DNA of 64,000 nt from CAZPBN01 sp964584935. GTDB taxonomy: Bacteria; Acidobacteriota; Aminicenantia; Aminicenantales; Aminicenantaceae. Of this stretch, positions 42,064 through 50,356 are shown in pieces. A program made the position numbers and the translations under genes. The notes under the pieces are model-generated. The model did not search any database and was not told the DNA's origin. It worked only from the letters and a program-made list of their open reading frames with translations. The stretch is from positions 16,090-80,089 of the forward strand of contig CAZPBN010000015.1 of NCBI GenBank assembly GCA_964584935.1. The letters run 5' to 3'. How positions within the stretch are numbered: position 1 is the stretch's first letter; each line of letters starts with the position of its first letter.

Positions 42064-44244
42064 TTGCTATTAATCAGGTGTTATGTTAAATTTCCCTTAA
42101 AATTGAGATATAAAAGACAGATATTAATTATTCTATTTTTATTTTGCTGCAGTAATATAGTAATGGGGATCCAAAAAGAATCCTCTCAACAAAAAATCAA
42201 AATCATTGCCGGACACAAAGAAAAACTAAACGAATTGATCATAGCTAAAGAGAATGCTGAAATTCATTATCAGAACATTCTCTTGCTGGCTGATAAAATC
42301 GTTCTCAATACAGAAACGAAAGATATCACTGCAGAAGGAAATGTCGTTCTTCAGCTCCCTGAAGAGGAAATAAGTGCCGATTCTCTGACGTTCAATCTTG
42401 ATTCCAAGCAAGGGGAACTGAACAATGTCCACGGTCTTATCCAGCCTTCAATCATATATGAAGCTGATAAATTAGAAAGAAAAGATGACAATCTTTATCA
42501 CTTTTGCAAGTTAAAGATAACCTCATGCACTCAGCCTGTGCCAAGATGGCAATTTTCCTGCCCGGAAGCTAATTTCAAAAAGGGAGATTATGTGGAAATG
42601 TGGAATCCGGTGTTTTCCATAAGAAAAATTCCTGTATTCTATTTTCCTTATATAAGATACCCTGTTGGTTTAGAGAGGAAAACAGGATTTTTAATGCCCC
42701 AGGTTGGCTATTCCGGGACAAAAGGAGCTTTTTATATTCAAAGCTTTTACTGGAATATAAAAAGAAACATGGATGCCACCGTAAACGTTGATTATTATTC
42801 TCAAAGAGGCATAGGAGGCGGGCTGGAATACAGATATCTGTTCTCTGGAGGCACCGGGGGAAATATAAATTTGTATTACTTTTCATTTAAAGATAATCCA
42901 GACTATGAAGATCCAGATAATGCCTATATTATTCGTATGAAACACAATCAAACCCTTCCTTTCAAGTTCAATCTTGTTGCCGATGTCGATTATCAGAGCT
43001 CTTATGATTTTTTGAGAGAATTTGATAATAATTTCAGCCGGGCAGTTGTTTCAAACCGCCGGTCCCAGGTCTATCTGACAAGAGCCTGGTCTCATTTTAA
43101 CTTTGACATGAGAGTCTCGAGGTTCGAAACCTATTTTTCCCAAAGTGACCGCTCGGTTATCCGATACAATCTTCCCCAAGTGGGATTCAGCTCTTCCAAA
43201 ATAAAGCTTTTTTCTCCCCTCTATTTTTCCTTTTCTTCTTCTTTTTCATCCTGGGAAAAAGGATGGGATTCTGATTATGAAAACAACACTCAAAAACATT
43301 CTCAATCCATAATGTTCAAGCCTGTTTTGTCCATTCCCTTTACATCCATTCCCTGGTTGACACTGGATTCGTCACTTTCTTCCAACCTTTCCTATTATTT
43401 CCAAAGCTATGAACCCAATACCAATAACATTGTTGACGAACCGATTCTCATGCATAATCTTGCCACCCGTATGGAATTTGTAGGCCCTGTCTTTTATAAA
43501 ATTTATATGGACGCTGAGAACAATCCTAAACTCAAACATATCATCGAACCCTCTTTTGTTTTTCGTTATGAAACGCCAGTTAGTACAGGAGACAGGATTA
43601 TTACTCCCGGGATATTTTACCGCAATCATTATCTACAATACAGTCTCACAAACCGGTTTCTAATCAAACAGAATGATATGCCTAAAGAAATCCTCACATT
43701 CAGCTTATCCCAGAAATATTACTTATCCCCTGAAGACAGCCCTTTAAAAAGATATATAATCAATAACGAAATACCGGAATTTTCTGATATCAGCAGTTTA
43801 TTAAGAGTTTATCCATCAAAAAAATACAGCTTGGATGTTTCTCTGGCATACAACACCTATTATCATACATTTTCAAAGCTCCGCATTGGGATTAATGTGG
43901 GGACTCCCGCTGACCCTCTATTCCTCCGGGTGAAATGGTTCAAAAGTGTCAATCCATACATGACAAACAATCTATTCAACCGCCATCAATTAAATTTATA
44001 TGGAAAGGTGAAAATTCCAAAGCTTTCACTGGAAGCCCAGGCAGAAGTCGATTATAATATTTTGAAAAAAGAAATGCTTTATTCTGCGTTTGTGTTTTCA
44101 TACAATTATCAATGTATTGATATAAGCGCGGACTTAAGAATCTATTTCTTTCGAGCAACTCCTGAGACCCAGTTCAGATTAACGATAAGCCTGGGCAATA
44201 TAGGAAAAACAACAGATTTTTTAGGAGGAATTGGATTTGAATGA
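42064..44244 (+). CDS. lptD: LPS-assembly outer-membrane protein LptD
   Basis: LptD is the outer-membrane barrel that inserts LPS at the cell surface. A membrane signal is present at about residues 18-36 (RQILIILFLFCCSNIVMG). A beta-taco OstA-like domain follows (about 70-165: NTETKDITAEGNVVLQ, DSKQGELNNVHGLI, KLKITSCTQPVPRWQF). A long beta-barrel follows with repeated aromatic strands. The start is uncertain: 42064 and 42103 are both TTG and neither has a clear ribosome site. Together with lpxD and waaL it shows an LPS outer membrane. It overlaps the next gene by 4 nt. Confidence 0.93.
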   Translation: MLLIRCYVKFPLKLRYKRQILIILFLFCCSNIVMGIQKESSQQKIKIIAGHKEKLNELIIAKENAEIHYQNILLLADKIVLNTETKDITAEGNVVLQLPEEEISADSLTFNLDSKQGELNNVHGLIQPSIIYEADKLERKDDNLYHFCKLKITSCTQPVPRWQFSCPEANFKKGDYVEMWNPVFSIRKIPVFYFPYIRYPVGLERKTGFLMPQVGYSGTKGAFYIQSFYWNIKRNMDATVNVDYYSQRGIGGGLEYRYLFSGGTGGNINLYYFSFKDNPDYEDPDNAYIIRMKHNQTLPFKFNLVADVDYQSSYDFLREFDNNFSRAVVSNRRSQVYLTRAWSHFNFDMRVSRFETYFSQSDRSVIRYNLPQVGFSSSKIKLFSPLYFSFSSSFSSWEKGWDSDYENNTQKHSQSIMFKPVLSIPFTSIPWLTLDSSLSSNLSYYFQSYEPNTNNIVDEPILMHNLATRMEFVGPVFYKIYMDAENNPKLKHIIEPSFVFRYETPVSTGDRIITPGIFYRNHYLQYSLTNRFLIKQNDMPKEILTFSLSQKYYLSPEDSPLKRYIINNEIPEFSDISSLLRVYPSKKYSLDVSLAYNTYYHTFSKLRIGINVGTPADPLFLRVKWFKSVNPYMTNNLFNRHQLNLYGKVKIPKLSLEAQAEVDYNILKKEMLYSAFVFSYNYQCIDISADLRIYFFRATPETQFRLTISLGNIGKTTDFLGGIGFE

Positions 44245-45305
44245 AAGGCTTAATACTAAGCGGTGGTAAAGGAACACGACTCCGTCCATTAACCTTTACT
44301 CAAGCGAAACAATTGGTGCCGGTGGCAAACAAACCTGTTCTATTTTACGGAATCGAAGCTCTGGTGAAAGCAGGGATTAAAGAAATTGGCATTGTAGTAG
44401 GAGATACCAGAGAAGAAATTCAAAAAATCACTGGAGACGGAAAACGGTGGAATATCGAAATCACTTATATTCATCAAAACGATCCCTTGGGATTAGCCCA
44501 TGCGGTTAAAATCTCAGAATTCTTTCTAAAGAAAGACTCCTTTGTCATGTATCTAGGAGATAATATTCTCAAAAGCGGAATCGAAGGGCTTGTCAGTGAA
44601 TTTAAGAAAAAGAAACCAAACTCTTTAATCTTACTAACTGAAGTTCCAAATCCAAAAATGTTCGGAGTGGCTGAACTCGAAAATGGAAAAGTAAAGAAGC
44701 TCATAGAAAAACCAAAAAAACCTGCCAGCAATCTTGCACTTGTGGGAGTCTATATGTTCGATCACCATGTTTTCGAGGCCGTCAATTCCATACAGCCTTC
44801 ATGGCGGAAGGAACTGGAAATAACAGATGCGATTCAATATTTGGTGGATAATGGCTATGAAGTTCAGCCCCACATTGTCACTGGATGGTGGAAGGATACA
44901 GGAAAAATCCAGGATATCCTGGAAGCCAATCGCCTCATTCTGGAATCGATTCAGGGAATAAACAAAGGAAAAGTTGATTCCTACTCAAGAATCAATGGCG
45001 AAGTCATCATTGAGGAGGGTGTTATCATCAAGAACAGTATAATCAGAGGACCCGCCATCATCGGTGCTGACACCGAAATCAAAGATTCTTATATAGGACC
45101 ATTCACTTCCATTCAAAAAAAATGTAAAATATTTCGAACTGAGCTGGAACACAGCATTATTCTGCAAGGAAGTGAAATTAATAATGTCGGCAGTAGAATC
45201 GATGAAAGTCTGGTGGGGCGGGATACAACAATATACAAATGCCAGAACAAACCTCTTGTTTATAAATTCATTGTCGGAGACCAGAGTGAAATAGCCATTA
45301 AGTAA
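44241..45305 (+). CDS. Glucose-1-phosphate thymidylyltransferase (long RmlA type)
   Basis: This nucleotidyltransferase makes dTDP-glucose. LILSGGKGTRLRPLTFTQAKQLVPVANKP is the NTP-binding loop, VMYLGDNIL carries the metal Asp, and GWWKDTG follows. At 354 aa it is the long type, with a C-terminal left-handed beta-helix (IIEEGVIIKNSIIRGPAIIGA) rather than the 290-aa RmlA. Such long enzymes are known in archaea and in aminosugar clusters. The ATG overlaps the lptD stop. Confidence 0.9.
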   Translation: MKGLILSGGKGTRLRPLTFTQAKQLVPVANKPVLFYGIEALVKAGIKEIGIVVGDTREEIQKITGDGKRWNIEITYIHQNDPLGLAHAVKISEFFLKKDSFVMYLGDNILKSGIEGLVSEFKKKKPNSLILLTEVPNPKMFGVAELENGKVKKLIEKPKKPASNLALVGVYMFDHHVFEAVNSIQPSWRKELEITDAIQYLVDNGYEVQPHIVTGWWKDTGKIQDILEANRLILESIQGINKGKVDSYSRINGEVIIEEGVIIKNSIIRGPAIIGADTEIKDSYIGPFTSIQKKCKIFRTELEHSIILQGSEINNVGSRIDESLVGRDTTIYKCQNKPLVYKFIVGDQSEIAIK

Positions 45306-45425
45306 TCCTTGACAAATTATAAGAAAAGGAAGAAAAAAGATTGTTGACCCCCAATGGAATATTTAGAAATAAGAATTTCCTATTTTTCGTTATATATATA
45401 AAAATCAAACAAGAGAGAGAAAAAA

Positions 45426-45881
45426 ATGATTGAGGGCATAAAAGAAAAAAAACTGCGGGTTATTCCCGACGAGAGAGGACGGTTGATGGAGATACTCCGC
45501 AGCGATGATTCCATATTTAATCATTTCGGCCAAGTCTATATGACAACGACCTATCCCGGTGTGGTCAAAGCCTGGCATAAACACGAAAAACAAACAGACA
45601 ACGTTGCCTGTATCAAGGGAATGATAAAACTGGTCGTCTATGATGCCCGGGAAAACTCACCGAGTTATAAAGAAATAAACCAATTCTATATCGGTATCTA
45701 CAATCCCTTGCTCATTCAGATTCCTGCAGGAATCTATCACGGATGGATGTGCGTCAGCGAAGAAGAAGCTATGATTATCAACATTCCAGATAAAGTTTAC
45801 GACTATAAAAATCCGGATGAAAAGCGATTAGATCCTCATAATAACAATATTCCTTACAATTGGAGCCGAAAAGATGGATGA
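45426..45881 (+). CDS. RmlC-like cupin (dTDP-4-keto-sugar 3,5-epimerase type)
   Basis: The 151-aa cupin belongs to the dTDP-sugar isomerase/RmlC superfamily: RVIPDERGRLMEILRSDD at the start, VKAWHKHEKQTDNVACIKG with the active His pair, and IQIPAGIYHGWMC. It is shorter than RmlC (~180 aa), and RmlC-specific residues are not all visible. It may therefore be an epimerase, a 3,4-ketoisomerase or a C-3 epimerase-only enzyme. It overlaps rmlB by 8 nt. AAGAGAGAG precedes the ATG. Confidence 0.75.
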   Translation: MIEGIKEKKLRVIPDERGRLMEILRSDDSIFNHFGQVYMTTTYPGVVKAWHKHEKQTDNVACIKGMIKLVVYDARENSPSYKEINQFYIGIYNPLLIQIPAGIYHGWMCVSEEEAMIINIPDKVYDYKNPDEKRLDPHNNNIPYNWSRKDG

Positions 45882-46905
45882 CAAACTCAGCATCAACAAA
45901 CTGAATCTTTTGATCACCGGCGGGGCTGGATTTATGGGAAGCAATTTCATCCATTATTTACTCAAACATTATCCGGAATGCCATATTATCAATTTGGATA
46001 AACTCACCTATGCAGGCAATCTTGATAATCTGCACACAATTGAAAAAAATCCCCGATATCAATTCGTACACGGAGATATAAAGGATAAAAAGCTTGTGAC
46101 CAAACTGATGAAGCAAGTTCAAGGAGTTGTTCATTTTGCAGCAGAAACCCATGTTGACCGTTCCATTCTGGATGCAGGGGAATTCATTATGACCGATGTG
46201 TATGGAAGTTTTGTGCTTTTCGAATCCTTAAAAAACACCGATATTAAATTTTTCATTCATATATCAACCGATGAAGTTTATGGCAGCCGCGATAAAGGTT
46301 TCTTCAGAGAAGAGGATCCTATATGCCCTTCTTCTCCTTATTCTGCAAGCAAAGCCGCTGCTGACAGACTGGCTTATTCCTACTGGGTCACCTATGGTTT
46401 GCCTCTCATTATAGTCAGACCGACCAACAATTTCGGTCCCTTCCAGTATCCTGAAAAATTCATTCCTCTTTTTATCACCAATGCCCTGGAAAATAAGCAG
46501 CTTCCTCTTTATGGAAAAGGAATCAATGTCCGCGACTGGCTGTATGTTGAAGATAACTGCCGTGCGATAGATCTCATAATGCAAAAAGGGATCAAAGGAG
46601 AAGCGTATAATGTGGGAGCCAATAATGAAATTCAGAATAAAACAGTTGCCGAGAAAATTATTCGTCTATTAAACAAACCCAAGAATCTGATAGAATTTGT
46701 TTCTGACAGGCTCGGCCATGATAAACGTTATGCCGTGGACTGCCGGAAAATTCAGGCTCTTGGATGGAAACCGGAATGCACTTTTGATGAGGCTCTTGAA
46801 TCCACAGTAAAATGGTATCAAGATAATCCGGAGTGGTGGCAAAAGATAAAGGAAAAGAGTCAAGATTTTAAAAATTTTTATTCAAAATATTACCAGAATC
46901 GATAA
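45874..46905 (+). CDS. rmlB: dTDP-glucose 4,6-dehydratase
   Basis: This extended short-chain dehydrogenase (343 aa) converts dTDP-glucose to dTDP-4-keto-6-deoxyglucose. The NAD loop is TGGAGFMGSNFIHYL. RmlB signatures include NLDKLTYAGNLDNL, AAETHVDRSILD, STDEVYG, YSASKAAADRLAYSY (the catalytic Tyr-x-x-x-Lys) and RPTNNFGPFQYPEKFIPLF. It is encoded right after the RmlC-like gene, consistent with a deoxysugar of the O-antigen. No rmlD is in view. Confidence 0.93.
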   Translation: MDDKLSINKLNLLITGGAGFMGSNFIHYLLKHYPECHIINLDKLTYAGNLDNLHTIEKNPRYQFVHGDIKDKKLVTKLMKQVQGVVHFAAETHVDRSILDAGEFIMTDVYGSFVLFESLKNTDIKFFIHISTDEVYGSRDKGFFREEDPICPSSPYSASKAAADRLAYSYWVTYGLPLIIVRPTNNFGPFQYPEKFIPLFITNALENKQLPLYGKGINVRDWLYVEDNCRAIDLIMQKGIKGEAYNVGANNEIQNKTVAEKIIRLLNKPKNLIEFVSDRLGHDKRYAVDCRKIQALGWKPECTFDEALESTVKWYQDNPEWWQKIKEKSQDFKNFYSKYYQNR

Positions 46906-46980
46906 TTAAAAATGAGTCCGGTAATTTCAGCATTCGGATAAATTAGAATTGCCGGTACTCTCTGATTCCGAGGAGGACCG

Positions 46981-47943
46981 ATGCGTGTATTAATCACTGG
47001 AATAACAGGATTTGCCGGTAGTCATCTGGCAGATTATATACTCCAGAACCATCCGGATGTTAAAGTTTTTGGCTTCAAACGGTGGAGAAGCCGATTGGAA
47101 AATATCACTCATATCAAAGATAAAATCAATATCTATGAAGCTGATTTAAAGGATATGGTGTCTTTGAGGAGTTGTTTAAAGGAAATAAAACCGGATAGAA
47201 TTTTTCATCTGGCTGCCCAAAGCTTTGTTCCCACTTCATGGAAGTGCCCGGCTGAAACTTTTTCCATAAATGCACTCGGTCAAATCAATTTATTCGAGGC
47301 ACTCATCAGTCTGAATCTTTTTCCTAAAATCCAAGTCGCCGGCTCCAGTGAAGAATATGGCTTAGTCTTAACCGATGAAATCCCCATAAAAGAAACAAAT
47401 CCTCTCCGTCCCCTTAGCCCATATGCTGTCAGCAAATTGAGCCAGGATTTTTTAGGATTTCAATACTTCCAAAGCTACAATTTGCCGGTTGTCAGGACAA
47501 GAGGTTTTAACCACACCGGTCCACGAAGAGGAGATGTTTTCATTTGTTCTAATTTTGCAAAACAAATTGCAGAGATAGAAAAGAAAAAAAGGAAGCCTGT
47601 GATTTATGTGGGGAATCTGGATGCTCAAAGAGATTTTACGGATGTGCGCGATATTGTCCGCGCTTACTGGTTGAGTCTTGAAAAAGGAGAAGCTGGAGAA
47701 GTCTATAATATAGGAAGAGGAGAATCCCTGACCATGAGAGAAGTTTTGAATCAGCTTCTTTCTATCAGTCAAGCAGATGTTGAAATCAAAGTGGATCCCT
47801 CAAGACTTAGACCTTCTGACGTTCCTATTCTTATTTCTGACTGCACTAAGTTCAAAAAGATATCGGGATGGAAACCCCGGCTACCTTTTTCCCAATCTCT
47901 TGAAGATTTACTTAATCACTGGAGAGAAAGGATTTTAGTTTGA
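46981..47943 (+). CDS. GDP-mannose 4,6-dehydratase-like SDR
   Basis: The 320-aa extended SDR carries TGITGFAGSHLADYIL (NAD loop), LAAQSFVPTSWKCPAETF, GSSEEYG and YAVSKLSQDFLGFQYF. RTRGFNHTGPRRGDVFICSNFAKQIA is typical of Gmd (GDP-mannose to GDP-4-keto-6-deoxymannose). AGGAGG (46971-46976) precedes the ATG. The next gene overlaps and encodes a matching reductase-type SDR, so GDP-D-rhamnose or a related sugar is the likely product. Confidence 0.87.
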   Translation: MRVLITGITGFAGSHLADYILQNHPDVKVFGFKRWRSRLENITHIKDKINIYEADLKDMVSLRSCLKEIKPDRIFHLAAQSFVPTSWKCPAETFSINALGQINLFEALISLNLFPKIQVAGSSEEYGLVLTDEIPIKETNPLRPLSPYAVSKLSQDFLGFQYFQSYNLPVVRTRGFNHTGPRRGDVFICSNFAKQIAEIEKKKRKPVIYVGNLDAQRDFTDVRDIVRAYWLSLEKGEAGEVYNIGRGESLTMREVLNQLLSISQADVEIKVDPSRLRPSDVPILISDCTKFKKISGWKPRLPFSQSLEDLLNHWRERILV

Positions 47944-48896
47944 ACGTTTTTATTACAGGAGCAACCGGCTTTGCCGGCCAACATCTCGTTAACAATCTCC
48001 TTTCTCAAAAACATGACATTTTCGGCACTTCCTATCCAGAAATGCCCGAAGAAATTCATGGCCTTCAAAAAGAACAGGTTAAAGAAAATATTTTCCACAT
48101 GGATATCAGGAAAGCAAGAGAGCTGGAAGATAAATTGAAAGACATCCAGCCCGACTGGCTCTTTCATCTTGCTGCTGTCTCCAATGTTGGCCAATCATGG
48201 GAAGACAGAAAAAATGCTATGGAAGTCAATATAATGGGATCATTCAATCTATTGGAAGCAGTAAGAAAATTCACCCCTCACACCCGTATTTTATTTATCA
48301 GTTCATCTGATGTCTACGGGGGATTATCAAAAAAAGAAAAAAGACTTAAGGAAACAGATCAAATCAATATGGTCAATCCCTATGCTCTCACCAAAGCCAA
48401 TACAGAAATGATGTGTCATTTTTATGCCTCCATTGAAAACCTGGATATCATCATTGCCAGGGCTTTTCCTCATACAGGGCCGGGCCAGAACTCAATATTT
48501 GTTTGTTCAGATTGGGCTCTTCAAATTGCCCGTATAGAAAATAACCTTGCTGAACCGGTTATAAAGGTCGGAAACCTCAAGGCTGGAAGAGATTTTTCTG
48601 ATGTCCGAGATGTGGTGAAAGCTTATATACTGTTAATGGAACAGGGGCGTAAAGGAGAAACATACAATATTTGCTCCGGTGAAATCACAGAACTCAAAAC
48701 TGTCCTGGATATACTTATTTCTTACTCATCAAAGGATATCCAGATTCAAGTAGATAAGGAAAAATTAAGAAAAGTGGATATTCAATTTTTATGCGGGGAC
48801 AACCAGAAAATTAAAAAAGAAACCGGTTGGAAACCGGAAACCCCATTGAAACAAACCTTATTCGATTTGCTGGAATACTGGAGAGGAACAATTTAA
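47940..48896 (+). CDS. GDP-6-deoxy-4-keto-mannose reductase-like SDR
   Basis: The 318-aa extended SDR (TGATGFAGQHLVNNLLSQ; LAAVSNVGQSWEDRKNAM; SSSDVYGG; YALTKANTEM; RAFPHTGPGQ) is most like Rmd, which reduces GDP-4-keto-6-deoxy-D-mannose to GDP-D-rhamnose. It is paralogous to its upstream neighbour, with the same fold and similar GRDFSDVRDVVKAY segment. The start is TTG, overlapping the previous stop (TTGA). The substrate is inferred from the pair. Confidence 0.78.
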   Translation: MNVFITGATGFAGQHLVNNLLSQKHDIFGTSYPEMPEEIHGLQKEQVKENIFHMDIRKARELEDKLKDIQPDWLFHLAAVSNVGQSWEDRKNAMEVNIMGSFNLLEAVRKFTPHTRILFISSSDVYGGLSKKEKRLKETDQINMVNPYALTKANTEMMCHFYASIENLDIIIARAFPHTGPGQNSIFVCSDWALQIARIENNLAEPVIKVGNLKAGRDFSDVRDVVKAYILLMEQGRKGETYNICSGEITELKTVLDILISYSSKDIQIQVDKEKLRKVDIQFLCGDNQKIKKETGWKPETPLKQTLFDLLEYWRGTI

Positions 48897-49051
48897 AGGG
48901 GATACGATCCATATTTCCCTTGCTAACAAAAACATTTCTTATCATTCAAAACATCTGAAAAAAACAAATTGAGATTAGCCAATTCATTTTTATAAAAAAA
49001 AGATAGTCTGACATTGTCATTTTCATTCTTTATAAAACACTGATATTAGGA

Positions 49052-49057
49052 TATAAT
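49052..49057 (+). promoter_or_regulatory. -10 box before the second nucleotidyltransferase module
   Basis: A perfect TATAAT (49052-49057) lies 20 nt before the ATG at 49077. The -35 region (TTTATA around 49029) is weak. The leader would be about 13 nt. Confidence 0.4.
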
Positions 49058-49076
49058 ATAAATAGGTTCGATTATC

Positions 49077-49283
49077 ATGAGGCTACAAATCTGGGTAAGA
49101 AAAGCAAATTCATTCGAAGAAGCTCAAAAATATGATGATTCTTATTATTTATCCCTTTCAGCTTCAGAACGAATAGAAACCGTTCAATTCCTCCGTGAAG
49201 AATATAAGAAGCTTAACAAAGGCAGCAATTATGAAAGTGGAGAAAGATTACGAAGAGTTTTTAAACTTATTAAACAAACATAA
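49077..49283 (+). CDS. Small protein upstream of a nucleotidyltransferase (putative antitoxin-like)
   Basis: The 68-aa protein contains FEEAQKYDDSYYLSLSASERIETVQFLREEY, a helical pattern often seen in short proteins encoded just before nucleotidyltransferase-fold genes. Its 3' end overlaps the next ATG (49231) by 53 nt in another frame. It has no catalytic motif. The pair resembles a toxin-antitoxin-type module, but no activity is proven by sequence. Confidence 0.6.
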   Translation: MRLQIWVRKANSFEEAQKYDDSYYLSLSASERIETVQFLREEYKKLNKGSNYESGERLRRVFKLIKQT

Positions 49284-49692
49284 GGCCAAATACTGCATCA
49301 TCGGTGCTTATGCCGTCGCATTCTACGCCAAACCCAGATATACGAAAGATATGGATATTCTCATTGAGCCCTACGAAGAAAATGGGAAAAAGATTCTACA
49401 AGTTCTGGAAGAATTCGGATTTGGAGAACTGTCCATTACTCTGGGAGATCTGACATTGGAAGGTAACATAATTCAGCTGGGATACGAACCTTTAAGAATT
49501 GACCTGTTGACTCATATTGAACAATTCCAATTCCAAGATATTTGGCAGAATAGAGTTACCGGTAATTATGGCTCTGAAAAAGTCTATTTTATCGGTCTGG
49601 AGGATCTGATAAAGAATAAAAAATTATCCGGGCGTCCTTCAGATAAAGTAGACATCGAACTCCTAGAAAAAGCAAGAAAAAAGAAAGTATAA
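49231..49692 (+). CDS. Nucleotidyltransferase-fold protein (DUF6036-like)
   Basis: The 153-aa protein has a minimal NTase core: KYCIIGAYAVAFYAKPRYTKDMDILIEP, with Gly and the D-x-D metal carboxylates, plus EPLRIDLLTHIE. IGLEDLIKNKKLSGRPSDKVDIELL is the C-terminal helix. Start ATG 49231 fits the family N-terminus. Relatives include putative toxins and aminoglycoside-resistance-like transferases. The gene overlaps the small upstream gene, making this the second such two-gene module in the window. Confidence 0.8.
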   Translation: MKVEKDYEEFLNLLNKHKAKYCIIGAYAVAFYAKPRYTKDMDILIEPYEENGKKILQVLEEFGFGELSITLGDLTLEGNIIQLGYEPLRIDLLTHIEQFQFQDIWQNRVTGNYGSEKVYFIGLEDLIKNKKLSGRPSDKVDIELLEKARKKKV

Positions 49693-49829
49693 TTCTGCTA
49701 TTATTATATATAAGACTCTAACTGATCATGTTAGGTTGGTTTTTATTTTGTTATCAAGAGACTTGATTTTAAGATCATAATTTTGTACTTTCAATTGTAT
49801 TCATTCCCATATAACTTCGAGAGGATAAA

Positions 49830-50171
49830 ATGAAAATCTTACATTATGAGGATATCAAACCTACCAGGGTTGAAGAGGAGAAAACAAAAGGAGTAACCGT
49901 GCGGTGGTTGATTTCAAAGGAAGATGGAGCCGAAAATTTCGCCATGCGTTTTTTTGAGATTGACCCGGGAGGAAACACACCTCTTCACAGTCACAAGCAC
50001 GAACATGAGGTTTTTATTATCGAAGGGGAAGGTGCAGTGTGGAGAAATGGTGATGAAATCCCCATTAAGCCCGGTACTGCTGTTTTTGTCCCCCCGAAGG
50101 AAAGTCACTGTTTCATCAACAACAGTCAAAAAAAATTAAAGTTTATCTGCCTCATACCTGCTTATAGTTAA
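49830..50171 (+). CDS. Single-domain cupin protein
   Basis: The 113-aa small beta-barrel has the cupin metal motif PLHSHKHEHEVFIIEGEGAVW and a second motif region PIKPGTAVFVPPKESHCF. It resembles the cupin_2 family. Such proteins bind a metal and act as isomerases, oxygenases or sensors; substrate unknown. GAGAGGATAAAATG gives a fair ribosome site. It stands alone between the NTase module and a MITE-like repeat. Confidence 0.85.
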   Translation: MKILHYEDIKPTRVEEEKTKGVTVRWLISKEDGAENFAMRFFEIDPGGNTPLHSHKHEHEVFIIEGEGAVWRNGDEIPIKPGTAVFVPPKESHCFINNSQKKLKFICLIPAYS

Positions 50172-50185
50172 TTGATAACATAATA

Positions 50186-50338
50186 CCTTGGCTGATTTAA
50201 CTTCTAATATATTTTCTTCCTTATCAAATGAAACTTTAAATTAAATATTTAAGCCTGAAAATTCATTTTAAAAAAAATCTTTCAGATAATGGAAAATAAT
50301 ATCTATATATTTATCAGTATTATAAATCAGCCAAGCTG
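50186..50338. repeat. Short element with the same terminal inverted repeats (element 3)
   Basis: CCTTGGCTGATTTA (50186-50199) faces TAAATCAGCCAAGCTG (50323-50338), the inverse. The 153-bp interior is AT-rich and does not resemble the interiors of elements 1 and 2. It may be a deletion derivative or a second family using the same transposase. Confidence 0.65.
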
Positions 50339-50356
50339 CAAATATCAAAAATCAAA

